Part shown: piece by piece, positions 45,883 through 59,699 of the stretch
Layout of the letters: the number at the start of each line of letters is the position of its first letter
Numbering within the stretch: position 1 is the first letter of the stretch
Notes under the pieces: model-generated
The model's input: only the letters and a program-made list of their open reading frames with translations
What the model was told of the DNA's origin: nothing
Database searches by the model: none
Origin: Hedera helix
Taxonomy: Eukaryota; Streptophyta; Magnoliopsida; Apiales; Araliaceae
Direction: 5' to 3'
Length of the DNA: 64,000 nt
Assembly: GCA_947179155.2 (NCBI GenBank)
Contig: OX359283.1
Location: forward strand, 6,591,764 to 6,655,763
Made by a program: the position numbers and the translations under genes

Positions 45883-48800
45883 TGTGACGACCTCAAATTC
45901 GAGTTCCATAACATTGGGTTTGGTTCTCACTGTACAATACTGAATACCCATTAAATACATAATTTACATTTAAACTTAGCGGAATAATACATAAAGATTC
46001 CTTACAAAAAGGTTACAATCCCAAGGTCTATCAACCATAACATAAACAGTTTCTATCTTAAGAAATTACAAAAGATTTACCAACAGTAATTACATTTTAA
46101 ACAGTTAATTAACATGCATAAATTAAACTCTAGCTTTTCCTTTTCCCTTGTTCTTCTTGGAGCATTCGGGTCTAGCTGAAAATGGTTCATGATATAGCAA
46201 GTGTGAGCAATTAGTTTGCTCAGCAAGTTTAAGAATAATCATAGAGATTTAATATATCATGAATGAATGGAAATAACATCAAGTGTTTTAACAATAGATA
46301 TAACAATTGTGAAAGAAACAAGACTCAAATTTCATTGAACAAGAATATTTGAATCTTAAAATGCTGAGTGGTCACCAAGGACTCTGAACTAACGAGGGTA
46401 TAATAGAGTTTCCTCTGACCCTTTCAGTAGTTTGGTTTTCAAGGGGATCAACCTATTAAACCCACTGTATATGCATTACATTTAGTCATCTGGCGCCAAA
46501 GTCGGTTTTCTGACATAAAATCCCCTTATTTAGGGTTGTTCAATTCTAAGACTTCATATAAGAATCCGCACCAAGCAATGGTTTGGATAAGCTTTTAAAG
46601 TATTCAAGTTATTGAATTTATAAACGCAATGTCTAGCTAAACAATTAGCTTTAGACATTTTTAATACAGTTCATGAATCAAGAACTATTAAGCTTCAAAT
46701 GCACTAAGTGCGATTTTATAAACAATATCAATGTGGAATAATTTTAAATAATTAAACCACTTCAAGCTTTGACAATAAAATACAAGTATAGAAACTTGTT
46801 CAATAATAATTGAGTAGGGTTAGAGAACTTGTAAAAATAAATATAAGTTAAGGTTTGGAGAACTTGCCTCGTACGTAGTCTACTGCTAATCAATTCAATT
46901 TAATTCTCTTTGAGTAGACCTAACAATTAATCAAGTTGATATTTAAATTAGCATAATATATACATTCCTATGATAACCTCTATACTTCTTACACCTCTAA
47001 CACTTAACCAAATAATCATGTAGTTAAAGGTATATAAACACTTAGGAAATATTATCATCACTTGATAATATTTCAATCACATAAAACCTATATTAAATAT
47101 TTAATATAGATTACACACTTATTTAATATTATTAATAATTTAATAATATTTTATTAGTCTTTGAATATTATTAATCATTTAATAATATTATATTAAGTAT
47201 CTAATATTATTAATCATTTAATAATATTTTAATCATTATTTAATATTATTAACTATTTAATAATATTTTATTAATTATCTAATTTTATTAATCATTTAAT
47301 AATATTTTACTAACCTTATAGTATTATTAATCATTTAATAATATTTTAATCATTATTTAATATTATTAACTATTTAATAATATTTTATTAATTATCTAAT
47401 ATTATTAATCATTTAATAATATTTTATTAACCTTATAATATTATTAATCATTTAATAATATTTTGTTCATTTATTAATATTATTAATTATTTAATAATAT
47501 TTAATTCATTTACTTATATTATTAATCCAAATTCTTCTTTAATTATTATTTAATATCAACTAAATAATAATCTATTAATTATTACCCTTATTTATTATTT
47601 AATATTAATTAAATAATAAATAATTATTTTATTAACTTTATTCAACAATTAAGTAACCATTGATGAACCTATTTGCTTTATTTATTATTAATTAATAAAT
47701 AATTACTTTAATTACTTCAATAAATTATTCTTAATTCCTTTTATTTATTATTAAATAATAAATAATTATTTTCTTTTAATTTCCTTTATTCTTTATTTAA
47801 TAACAATTAGACAATAACTAATTAATCATTATTAATTATTATTTTATTTAAATAATAATTAATTTCCTTAAATATTATTTATTATTTAAAGTTTATTTAA
47901 ATAATAAATAATTATTTTATTTGGGTCCCATATTAATTATATTAATATTTAAAACATTACCCGACCCATTTAATTAATCAAAATCGACCCGAACTCATTT
48001 CCGGCACAACCCGACCCAACCCAGGCCACGTTAGCTAACCCAGGCGCTCACACAGGCGCCTAGGCGCTCAAGATGGCACTTGGAGTGCTGAGTTAGGCGC
48101 CTAGGCGCCCTGGTCCAAGAATTTTAGGCAGAAAGTTTGCTAACTTGTGTTTTGTTTTGTGATTTTTACCTCCTTTGTTCAAACTTGTATAAAATAAAAT
48201 CTACAAATCCAAATGACCTCAAATTGGTCTTGTTGGATTCGTATCTTCTTGTAGTACAATATTCCATCATTGAAACACATTTTTGGATATGTATAGATCA
48301 CGAAAAATGGGCTCAAAGTGAACTGTTGTGCATTAGGGTTTTAAAATGACATGTTTTGCGGTAAAAGTCACGACTTCTTCATTTTTCCATATTTTTGAAA
48401 GATTCAAGTTGGGTTTTCTTTAAAACTCATATATATAACTTTCTAGTCATAAAAATCTATTTTTCAACTTGTACATTTCAAACTACAATATAAAACATAA
48501 CATGCTTGACTAGGGTTTTAGTGGTAAAGGTTAATATGGATTGTTCTTCCATCTTTATGCAATCAACACATACCAAAACATGTATTAAACATATCAAACC
48601 ATGAATATACCAATATAACAAAGTTTTAGACTTCTAGATCATCAAAAGAAGTTTTGATCGGTTAAAAATATATTTTTGACCATATAAAACATATATAGAC
48701 CATAAAATGAACTAAGGAAGAGTTGTTGGAGCACTTTTAAACCTCTTAGACTTGTGTGCTCTTCTCCTTCTCCTTCCAAAGTAAGTTATAAGACTATAAG

Positions 48801-49195
48801 TCATCCACCAAGCTCTTCTTCTAGCAATATCCTCCACACTCAAAGTGTTTTTCTCTCAACTATCATTAGAACTCTTCCTTTTTTCTATAGGATTTCTAGG
48901 AAATGAAATGACCAACCTATTAAAGCTTGGTGGAGGTCTTATTTATAGGACTTTGGTAACCCTTCATTAACTCCCTAATCAACTAGCATTGGTCAATTAA
49001 GAGGCTAATTGTGATTACTATTTGATGGATTGACATGAAGAATGACAAGGTGATTGACATGGGTAGTTGAACTACCAAAACCAAGTGTGTGAACAAAGCT
49101 ATCTAGCAAATCAAGCCACCCTTGGTGGATCCCCTAGCTTGACCGGCCAAATGGCCCCTTTTAGGCCATTTTTCATTTATTTTTCCTACATTTAA

Positions 49196-49232
<37 letters not shown>

Positions 49233-49680
49233 GTGTTCAATTGTTGACCAATTTTGACTTCCTATTGGGCTCCATATTGGACTCTAGGATTAAATATATT
49301 GGACTCATCCATTGAATTGGTTTGGCTCAATTTAAATAACACATTGGGCTTACATTAATTATACTATGCTACCTTTAATTAAAATAAGCATTGGGCTTGT
49401 TTAATTAATTACATGAACTAATAATTAAATTAATTACATAGGCTACTAGGTAAATTTAATTGACCTAGTTTAACAACTCATTTGGATTTAAAATATAATC
49501 CAATTAGATTTTCTTTAATTAATTATACACCTTGCTTTAATTCTTTAAATAAATATACACATACACAAGTACATTTATTTAATTATCTAATACATAATTA
49601 ATTAGTACAAAAATTTCAATTCATTGATAATTATTTAATAATTATAATTACAATGACTAATAGAATTCATGGTTATTACA
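45883..49680 (-). repeat. Solo Tekay LTR C
   Basis: About 3.8 kb. The plus strand starts TGTGACGACCTCAAATTCG and ends CATGGTTATTACA, the reverse of a Tekay LTR starting TGTAATAACCATG. It is flanked by AAATC on both sides, with no primer site or polypurine tract, so it is a solo LTR left by LTR-LTR recombination. It contains an AT-rich array of TTAATAATATTTTATTAAT-like units (47100-47520), a GC-rich palindromic block (48050-48110), a minus-strand TATAAAT (48941-48947) and an (AT)n microsatellite at 49200-49229. Confidence 0.92.
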
Positions 49681-49685
49681 AAATC

Positions 49686-50290
49686 TCTTTTCTTATTGTT
49701 GTGGTAGATAAACCTCGTAGTGGGGTGACTTAATCCTAGTTGGACGAACTTCATTCATGGTAGAAATGCATTGTGCCCATCAAGTGTTTGATGAAATGCC
49801 TATGTGAGTTTATATTTTGTATTTGGCATGTTTTTGTGATTCGAAACCTTGGGGATTTTGTATCTTAGAGTCATAAGATTGGTTTTGCGTGTTCAATTAA
49901 TCAATGGGAGAGTTTTTGATGTTCGAACGATATGTTGGGAGAATTGGGATAGCAAGAATATAAGAAATTGCATTGATATGCTTGCACGAGAATTGGTGTA
50001 AAGCAAGTGGCCTCAATATTCCAGTTTCTCTTAACGACATTGGGAGAATATGACATTCTAGGTTCTATCATTTCCTTATTCCGTTATTAGTTAGTTTAAA
50101 TCCGTGTCGTGCAAATAAGAATCAACTTGATAGAATTAGTACTTAGAGAGTGTTAGATGTAATTCCTCGTTGAATCGATATTCTACTTTTACATTATTGC
50201 TTGTTGACTGCATATACTTGCACGTGATTTAATTTAATCAAAATTCAAAATCAAAACGTTTCTAGTTTTGATTTTAACTAACAAGTTTTT
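49686..50290 (+). repeat. Athila-like LTR, 3' part, plus orientation
   Basis: It ends just before an Athila-type primer site (50291). Its last about 120 bp match the reverse complement of 44166-44330. It would continue leftward before solo LTR C (upstream of 45878), but the outer end was not found. Confidence 0.55.
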
Positions 50291-50308
50291 TGGCGCCGTA
50301 GTCGGGAA
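50291..50308 (+). promoter_or_regulatory. Athila-type primer binding site (tRNA-Asp), mutated
   Basis: TGGCGCCGTAGTCGGGAA resembles the Athila primer site TGGCGCCGTTGCCGGGGA with three to four changes. The intact form is at 60941-60958. Confidence 0.8.
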
Positions 50309-50766
50309 ATTAGTTTCTGATTGCTTTTCATTATTGATTTCATTCGAGTTGATTCTTGTTTAAACTTGTATTTCTGTTTCAGATAATGGAGTCAGGCTGA
50401 AGACTATAAAATAAGTGCTAATTGGGAGACAATCCAAGTTTCTCTAATGTTCTGTTTAGTTTATTATTCTTGTTCAGGTTATAACATAGTAAATGATGGG
50501 AGACAATTATAATTATGGGAGCAAAAGTTAACAATTAACCCAAGCTTCAGGAAAGTCCTTTGCTTTAATTCTTTCATTGCTTTTAGTGAGGATAATGTAA
50601 ATTTCAAGTTTGAGGGTCGCCTACGCTTTATATTTTGTTTAGTTTTATTTTGTTTTGAATTTTATAGGTATATTCTCTGTAAATCCTCATGAGGCAACTC
50701 GTCCTCTTAGGCAATCTTAGGGTTTAAAGGCTTGTTGCACATGCTAAGTACAACCGTGTTACCTAC
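50309..50766 (+). mobile_element. Athila internal remnant: leader fused to 3' untranslated region
   Basis: After the primer site about 100 bp of leader remain. Sequence matching the Athila 3' region then follows: TTGGGAGACAATCCAAG (50422-50438) corresponds to the hairpin at 63940-63957, and CCTCATGAGGCAACTCGTCC, then GGCTTGTTGCACATGCTAAG (50730-50750) corresponds to 63675-63750 reversed. All coding genes are absent, so this is a deletion derivative. It is cut by Tekay LTR D at 50767. Confidence 0.65.
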
Positions 50767-53593
50767 TGTAATATCCTAGAAATTTTTAAATGCTTATATT
50801 AATGAAATCAATAAATTACTTGAAAAAATTATTTGTGTGCTCATACATTTATATATTGTGTGGTTAGCATTAACAATTTTATTAAATATGTGATAAATAA
50901 TAATGTAAGTGATGATAATGATGAACTTAATTAATTAAAACTTGTGTAATATGTCTTGTGTGGCATTATGATTAAGATGGATCAATTAATTAATTAAGTA
51001 ATCGGTTGTGAGATGATTAAATAATGTCATGAATTAACGAGGGTAATTAAAGTAAGCCCAATTTGAATATTAGGAGGTCACACGAATTAATGTAACGTAG
51101 TCCAACATGTTATAAATTAAAAGTTCATGTGTAGAATTGCTAGAAAGTTAATTGTCTTTTATGCTTGGAGTCATGTGAGAATTATAATTATATAGGGTAA
51201 GGCTAAAATTTATTTTATTTAGCACTGTAGGTGCATCATTAATTTGGTTATGGCCATAAGTACTAAAAGGCATGGTTTTAAGCCTAAATTAAGAAAATTT
51301 TGACAACACTTCACCAACTCTTTCTTAACCAATGGGTAATGCATGCTTGGGGGATATTAGTACTCATATAAATAGGAGTTTCTAAATTTATTTTCAAAGT
51401 TTAGTAGTATTTGGAGAAAGGGCTATAGAGAGAATAAGAGAGAGATTGAGAGAAAAATGAGAAACCTAGTAGAACTCTTGCACTTTGGTGGTTCAAGTGG
51501 AAGTTCTAAGGAAGGAAAAGGTGGAGAGCTACATAAGATTCATTTCTAGGAAAAGGAAAGCTACTAGAAGGTATAAATAATTTCTACCTAAATATTTTCC
51601 TTAGTAGCATGTTGTAGCTAGTTATGTAAATATTTATGCTTAGTTGTGAGAGAATGTTGTGTGTGAAAATCATGGTGAATTTCAAAGGCATGAGAAAGGA
51701 TTTGTGAAGGAGTATATATGATTGATATGTGTTTGTATGTGTTTTATGATTAAGAATAATGCATGTAAGCATAAAAACCCTAAGTGTACTAGTGAAAACA
51801 TGTGATTTGGGTAAAATTGAAATAAAATGTGTAACTCATTTGCGTGATCTAAAAATTATGTGTTATAGTTCTATGAAATATGAAGATTTTCTAAGTGGAA
51901 CAAACAAAAAGGAGCTAAAATGGATTTATGGTGAATTTTCTTGTAATGTATGTCAAAATAGCACTCTAGCTTGAAAAACCAATAATTTTGGTTAAATAAA
52001 TATTTTTAAAAATAATGTAAAAATTGGAATGTTGATGAGTTATGAGTTTATGAAATAACAAAATTGGTTTGAGCTCATTTGGATTTAAAATGAGCAAGTT
52101 ATGAAGGATTGAATCAAAAAGGGTAGGAAATAAAAAAAAAATATGAAAAAAAACCAAAATTGTATTCTGTCCAGGGGTGTTGCAGCGCCGCCCCCAGTTT
52201 TATTTGGGAGCCCCTGCTGCGCCGGTCAAAATCAATAGTTGACCCGGGCTGGTCAAACCGGGTGGGTTGTCCGATCGACCTAACCCGCGCATAAAAAAAA
52301 GAAGAAAAAAAAGAGTTTTATTTTTAATAATAATAATAAGCAAATAAAATAATTAACAATTATTTTATTTGTAAATTAATTAAAATAATAAATAAATAAA
52401 ATAATATTTTATTTGTAAATTGATTAAATAATATCAAACAAATAAAATAATACTTTAAAATTATTTTATTTGTGAGTTGATTAAATAATATTAAACAAAT
52501 ACAATAATACTTTAAGATTATTTTATTTATGAGTTGATTAAATAAATAAAATAATATTTGTGACTTAACATTAAATGAATAAAATAATAACTAAAAATTA
52601 TTTTATTTGTAAGTTAATAATGAAGATTATTTACATAATTAAAATAGTATTAAAGGACTATTTTAATTATGGATTAATAATATATAAGCAATTAAAATAA
52701 TATTATAGATTATTTTAATTATGAATTAATGAGAGTCAAACAATGAAAATAATATTCAGAATTATTTTAATTGTAACTCAATTAAGAAGATGTAACTAAA
52801 TAATGTTAACAATTATTTTGATCGTGAATTATTAAAGGATGAACAATTAAAATAATATTAAGAATCATTTTAATTGTGTACTAATGAGGCATAATTAAAT
52901 TAAAATAAGAGTAATGGTTACTCTAATTGGAAAACTAAACAAATAAAATGATAACTTAAATTATTTTATTTGTAGATTAATAGAGGTGAGATCATTTTAT
53001 TATGAATCATTAAGAGATAATAAAGAATAATGAAACAAATAGAATAATACAAAGTGTTATATTATTTGAATGAATTAATTAAGAAATGTGAGAGAAGATA
53101 TTGTACAAACAAATAATTTTATTTGAAATTATATGTGTAATGATTTGAGAGTCCAAGTTATATAGAACTTGAAAGTTAAATCTATTAGATTATTAAGTGA
53201 AGGTTAATAGAATTTAACCGTTAGACGAATATGTTGAACATAGGTTGTTCAAAGGATAAGAAATTTCGGTCAGATAGAGTCGACGATTCAGGCAAGTACT
53301 TTAACTTGTACTTTTATCAATTCGAACAAGTATAATTAATTGATGGATTAATTCATATTTATCTATATTGCAAAGACTAAATTATTATCTCTAAAACCTG
53401 ACTGAATATCATGATTATTTCATTGGACAATTATTTGAACTCAATTTGCGAATATTGAACATATCAATTGTTTCTAATTGTGTTGAGAAGTATGTCTATG
53501 CCATTTGTATCGGTTAGATCAATGATAAGTTCGATTGTTAATCAATCATATTTTTTTGAGAAAGCTCTCCAAACTAATTGCCTTGGAGAGGAC
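50767..53593 (+). repeat. Tekay LTR D, 5' part
   Basis: It starts TGTAATATCCTAGAAATTT and is inserted into Athila 3' sequence. TATAAATA lies at 51367-51374, 600 bp in. A GC-richer block is at 52182-52223, and AT-rich repeated units (TAAATAATATTAAACAAATAAAATAAT type) span 52320-53140. The sequence before 53593 (AGAAAGCTCTCCAAACTAAT) matches P near 40660, so the LTR is broken off by insertion of element B. Its end should lie right of the window. Confidence 0.82.
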
Positions 53594-54970
53594 TGTGACG
53601 CCCCCAAATTCGGGTTCCAAATACCCGGATCCGGTCATCACGATCCAATACAAACATTCATCTCTAAACAACATACAATAACTAAATGCGGAATAATAAA
53701 CATATGTTGTTCATTCAAAAGGTGTTACTAGTCCCAAGATACGATAACCTTACACAAAAGTACACAAATACCCTTAATAAAGTACTTAGGGTTTATATTA
53801 CATAACAAGTAATTTAATTAACTACAAGGCTGCATCCTGAAGTCTATCACTTCATCTTTCCCTTACCCTTGTTCTTCCCCGAAGTCTCGGGTTGCACTGC
53901 AATAAGGTTTCATGATATAGCAAGGGTGAGAAACTAGTTTGCTTAACAAGTTTAAATAACAACAAGAAACAATATATCATGAATGAAAGGGAATAGCTGA
54001 ACAATTCAATAACATGAATAACATAAGCAGGAATAATGATTTGCTTTTAAAATTAAGATAGTCAAATAGTCTATGAACTATAAATATCCACTAGAGTCAA
54101 TAGCAGGTTGACCCAATGGTTACTACCAGAAATATGTACCCGAGGGGATCAGCCTCAGTACAATATGTGTATGCATAACATTTAATTTCCGTATTTTGTA
54201 CCTGATATTAGATACAGGGTACTCCCCTATAATAAACGGGTGTTCATAATAGTCTAAGAATCCGCATCTTCAATAATTTGGATAGCTTTTAAAATCTTTA
54301 ACATAAATGTCTAGCCGAACAATAACTTAGACCTACTTTGAACAGTTTTTTAAACAGTAGAACAATAATTAAGTACAAGTCAAGGACTGTACAATATCAA
54401 GTGCAACAAGTGCGAATAACAACAATATCGATGTGGAATAACTGTAAAGTAATTAAACCACTCAAAGCATGCTTGGAATTACAGTTCAAGCTTAAATAAA
54501 TAATTTGCTCAATGAAATGAGTTTAGAGATAAGGAACTTGCCTGTCTGCTCAGCTACAATAAATGTCTAGCTTTAACTAACTGGCTTTGAAAGACCTAAC
54601 ATTAATAAAGTTGGTCTAATAATTAGTACGACGTATTGGCATAATTATACGCTCACTAAGAAACTTATTTACCACACATAAATATTAACACATAATTTAC
54701 ATCAGTCGAAATAATATTATTAAACTTATAGACCCTCAATCAAATTAGGTTAATAATTTAATAAGTTAAAAAATATTTTTCTTAAGTGTTGGACATTTAT
54801 TAAACCCTTAAACAACTTATTACAATTGTTTAATTAAAGCATAATTAAATTCAATTTATTTTATTAACTCAATCTCTATTTAATTGCTATTTAATCTTGG
54901 TTAAATAGAAATTAATTAATTAACTCTAGTTATTATTTAAAATAAATAATAACTAATTGTACTTACTTAT

Positions 54971-57149
54971 TTTAGACACCCAAATTTTGCACTTGTGTAC
55001 TAACCCTGACAGGAGGGCAAAATCGTCAATTGACCTAACATACGAAAAGGAGAGGTGGGCGCCAACACGCAGTTCCCATCATGGCTTACAATCAAGGCTG
55101 TCAAACGCAAAACGAGAATTGAGTCGTTTGAGGCGAGACCTACGGGCAATCCAGACGAAGCCCGATGCGATCGCCAAAGAAGGCCAATGACCATGACGAT
55201 TACAGCATTAGGGTGGGGTCTCGATGCCGGGAAACCATTCCCAGAAATGATTTATGTATCAAGGAACAGCCTTCCAAAATAATACGGCAGAAATTGGCGA
55301 ATTAAGACCGCGTGGCACGAAATTCGAGAAAAATGAGTCGGACAGCCGCGGATGCAATCGCGGCCACCGACAAAGGGGGCAGGCCTCGCGGCTCGAGGGT
55401 GACACACGACAGCCGAGGCGACGGCTCGGACGGCCACAGCAGGCCCAGCCGCAGATACATCTGCGGCTGCCTGCTGAACCAGTATACATCGCCATTTTCC
55501 ACCCGAGAAGAAGAAGAAGAAGAAAAAAGAAAGGAAATAGAGAGAGAGAGAGCGCGCGGGAGGAGAGAGAAAGCTCGGATCTTGGCCATTTTCAAGCTTA
55601 GATCCATTGTATTGTGCTAAGTAGTCTAGTATTCTTGTGGTGTTGTTCGATTTGTGGAATATAGAAGCTTTAAATCGGCATTTTGCAAGGTGAAAGGAGT
55701 GTGTTCTTGAGTTTTTATTTGTTGTATTGTTAGCATAATGTTGTGATTGGTTTATTTGATGTAGTTTATTGTTATATATTGATAAAGGATCCGTGGATTA
55801 GGGGTGGTTAGCGAGGGTTCCATCAGAACGTAACTCCTCCAACGCCCGGATGACATCCGTATGGTGATATATCGTTCGTTGTGGTAATAAGTAGTTTGTA
55901 GTGATTGAGTTGTGATATTTGAGCTATGTAGTATGATAGCAATGTTCAATATTGTTAGATTTGGCCTAGTATTGGTTGTGTAGCGGTTTGGGTGACTGTG
56001 AGCCTAGGGAGGAGATCCTCGTGATTGAATCCCGATGATGGACGTTTTGGCATATGTAATCCTTGTATAGAGTCCATGGATGTGTATTTTGTAATATCGG
56101 GCCTTAAAACGATACCAAGTCGTGTTCGGGTTAAAGCCCCGTAATAATAATAAAATATGTGATTGTGGGTGTTGGGGGTTGTCTGGATGGCTCACATGCC
56201 CATGGATAGCCCCGACACGTTTTGGGATGTTTGTCTTAATTTACGGCACATAAAATGGTTTTCCAAAATAAGGCAAATAATGAAGATTTTATAAAAGTGA
56301 TCAATTTAGGGTTTTAGATTAACGAGGTTTAAAATTAAGAGTTTTGGCGAACTTTAATCCTTGTTTGACGAAAAGGCTACGTTTGGTTTTAAAATGTCAT
56401 AAAAGATGTTTTCGTGAAAAATAAATAAACTTTTTCATTAAACTTTGTGCATAGGGTTAAAGAGTTCTAGAAGTTGCCTTTATTTTATTTCTATTAACTG
56501 TTAGAAGGCAATGTATAGTCTCGATTCCTATTTGACAAAAGTTTAAAACTATTGTTTTCTAAAATGACATCTAATAAAAAACCCTCATCGTTTTCGAAAT
56601 TAAAATCAATCTTTCTTATAAAAAGCGAAGCCTCGTCATTTGGGTCAAAACACGTCTAAAACGCTTTCCCGACAAAATAAATTTTGACATATAAAATCAA
56701 AGCAACTTTATGCAAAAGGACACCACAAACCTGCATTTAGGCACACACACACACACACATGCGCACACACACATTTTAAGAGTTAAAAGGATAGAAAAAC
56801 ATCGAGATTGCGGTAACCATATTTCACGGAAGTCGGGGGGTGCCTAACACCTTCCCCTCGCTTAAGCAAGCCCCCGAACTCTATGAATCTCTGTTTGCGG
56901 ACCAATTGAATCAGAGTCACATATGAGCCATTACGATTACGAAAACAAAATTCGGATGAGTTAGTACATCCATTTCAACAATACCAACTGGCGACTCTGG
57001 TCAATTGGCTCATAAAGAAATCGATCTTTCAAAACCCGTCGACACTAAGTCGACCCTTTTCAAAATCACATTTAATTCAAAAGGCTAAAATTGGAAAGGG
57101 CATTTTTATTATTAAAAAAAACGAAACGACGAAAATCCCGGCGTCGACA
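54971..57149 (+). repeat. Solo Tat/Ogre-type LTR
   Basis: 2179 bp, from TTTAGACACCC (second base changed from the usual TG) to GGCGTCGACA, with duplication CTTAT on both sides (54966-54970, 57150-57154). It is homologous to the Tat LTRs at 16043 and 31166 but clearly diverged. It contains palindromic words CCGCGGATGCAATCGCGG (55338-55355) and CCGCAGATACATCTGCGG (55449-55466), the stem-loop word (56835-56857) and a CA microsatellite (56742-56772). Confidence 0.93.
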
Positions 57150-57854
57150 CTTATTATTTAATAATAATTAAATAATAAATAATTATTGATTTAATTTTAA
57201 CCTTCTTTAATTTAATATTAATCAACTAATAATTAACTAAGTAATTAACCTTACTTATTATTTAATTTAAGGAAATTAAATAATATTTTATTAATTTGAA
57301 TCCTCTTTAATTATTATTTAATGTCAATTAACTAATAATTAATTATTTAATTAATTTTAATTATTAGTCAAGGTTAAATAATAATCAATTTATTCATCCT
57401 TATTTATTATTTAAATTAAATAATAAATTATTAATCTAATAACTTAATTTCCATTAATCATTATTTAATGCTAGTTAAATAATAATTAATTACTTAATTA
57501 TCCTTATTTATGATTTAATAATATTTAAATAATAAATAATTAATTTATAAATTTTTATCTCTCTTTAATTATTATTTAATAGGAATTAAATAACAATTGC
57601 TACTTTATCACCATTATTTATTATTAACATTGTAAATAATAAATAAATAATAAATTTATTTAACTTAACCATGGTTTAGGTAACTAGATTAATATTTAAA
57701 ATATTTAAATATTAAACTTAATGAAAAATATCCTCCCCAATATCATTTTTGTATTATTATTATTTTTGTTATAATTTTAAATTAATTTTTAAATATTTAA
57801 ATTAATTAAAATTTACCCGAATGACATTTCTGTAAATAAGTTGAAAACTGATCC

Positions 57855-58088
57855 GAGGGCAAAATAGTAATTTTGTCAAAAAACGAACGGAGGGACAGTA
57901 TGGTAATTTCTCCGGAAGCTGCTACCGCGCATTGCGCGTGCATAGCAAAACAACGGCGCAAAACGGTGCCGTTTTGAGAAATCGCTGCTGGCTTCCGCGC
58001 ATAACGCGCGTGTTACCGTTTTAAACCCCAAAACGACGTCGTTTGGCTCCACGTCCGTCGGGGAAAAATGCCTGAGCGCATTGCGCGG
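57855..58088. other. GC-rich palindromic module in LTR B
   Basis: Same order as in LTR A: two GAGGGCAAAATAGTAATTT-like copies (57855-57877, 57889-57913), CCGCGCATTGCGCG (57925-57938), AAAACGGTGCCGTTTT (57960-57975), CCGCGCATAACGCGCG (57995-58010), AAACGACGTCGTTT (58031-58044) and GCGCATTGCGCGG (58076-58088). Confidence 0.85.
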
Positions 58089-59653
58089 CCTGTGTTTTTT
58101 TTTTCTTCTTTCCTTAGCAGAATGTGAACAGTGTTCCGGCAATACACACTTTAATAAAAATTATACCATCAAGCAAGCTTTAACTCCTCAATAAAAATCC
58201 AAAAAAGTTACCAATCACTCAATATCAATTTAGAACATGAAAATTTAATTTTTCAAGATTTAATATCTTTTTTTTATATATAAAAATTTTTACATGACAT
58301 AAACTACCACAAATCATAACTTTTTGTGTATAACTCCATTTTGAGTTATTCAAACTTTGTTTTTCTCATGATTTAATGTTCTATAATATTATAACATCAA
58401 ACCTAAGTTTTATAAAAATATTTTTGGTCATAAATTCCAAGACTTGTTTATACACTACTAAACACATTTTTTTAGCATACAAAATATACCAAAATACAAA
58501 TCAAACATATTAAACTCAAGCATGACATAAATATTACTACGACATATTATTAACTATATTAACATGTTTATGCTAACATGATAATTTATTTAATTTTAAA
58601 GCAAAACTATATTTAAAATAACCATTACCTTGATTTAATGACTATTTTCCTTTTTCTTCCAAAATAGGTAGTAGAAGAAGATGACATGAACTAGCTTAGA
58701 ACTCCTTCTCCTTCTCTTGCTCTCTCTCAAAATACTTTGCTCTCAAACTTTCTCTTTTGGAACTTGGAGAAAAATAATGAAGTGCAATATTTACCAATGC
58801 AAGTATACTTGTAAAATTAATAGATACACATAATATATCTAATAAGCTAGACTATGCCGAAGCTTACACAAGAAATGGCTAAATGACACATTAGGTGAAA
58901 AGAGGCATGGTGCTTATGTAATATTAAAATCAAACAAGTAACCATAAATAAAGAAAAATGAAAAATAAAATAAAACCAAATCATTTCACTTCCTTATTCT
59001 CTCCTACGCGGCTGATGAAGCCATTCTTGTCCCAAAATGACTGTCCTAAGTCACTTTTTAATAAATAATAGTTACATTATGTATTTTTCAAGTGGGCTCA
59101 AGCTTTGGGCTTTATTTAAAATACCAATTGGGCTCCTATTAAATTGTTTAGGCTACTAGTTTGCCAAATTTTATTATTCTTCACTTGGGCTACTAATTGA
59201 TCCATATTGGGCTAATTTAATAATTTACACATTAATTATTCAATCCATGATTAAATAAATAATTAGATTGAATAAATAATTAAATACTCTAACCCATTAG
59301 TATTAAATTACTAAATGGACTAATAAATATTATTATTAATATTTCACATTATTTACAGTAATTAATAATCATATTAATTAATTTATTATATTTAATTAAC
59401 TCATTATATTTAATTTAATTAAATATTTAATTAATAGGAAACTTATCAATTATTTTGATATTAAAACTTTAGGGTTTGTTCACTAATTTAATAACATATT
59501 AGTGATCCCCTTTAATTAATTCTAGTAATTAATCACATAATCATTTAATCACGTAACTAATTAATCACATAAAAAGATTTAAATAATCTCGTAAAACTAA
59601 CTCGTTAGAAATTAATTTAATTAATAATGACGTGAAAATTCTAGGACATTACA

Positions 59654-59669
59654 TTCTCCCCCCTTATAA
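59654..59669 (-). promoter_or_regulatory. Polypurine tract of element B
   Basis: The minus strand reads TTATAAGGGGGGAGAA directly before the LTR start TGTAATGTCC. Confidence 0.9.
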
Positions 59670-59699
59670 AAATTCCATCATTGAAATTGTAAAATAAGG

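Larger units (their letters stand above)
53594..59653 (-). repeat. 3' LTR of Tekay element B (split by a solo Tat LTR)
   Basis: About 3876 bp without the insertion. The plus strand starts TGTGACGCCCCCAAATTCG and ends CTAGGACATTACA. It is nearly identical to LTR A through 58560 and supplies the outer about 1.1 kb missing from A. Contents: AT-rich inverted units (54720-54970 and 57155-57800) and the GC-rich palindromic module (57855-58088). Confidence 0.93.

Noticed and set aside
49774..49800. Reading AHQVFDEMP, typical of pentatricopeptide (PPR) proteins
   Set aside because: Only nine residues are followed at once by a stop; there is no PPR context on either side, and the stretch lies in Athila-like LTR sequence.
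55254..55620. Arg-rich open frames in several frames and strands
   Set aside because: They lie in the GC-rich part of a solo Tat LTR; overlapping frames on both strands without family motifs are composition artefacts.
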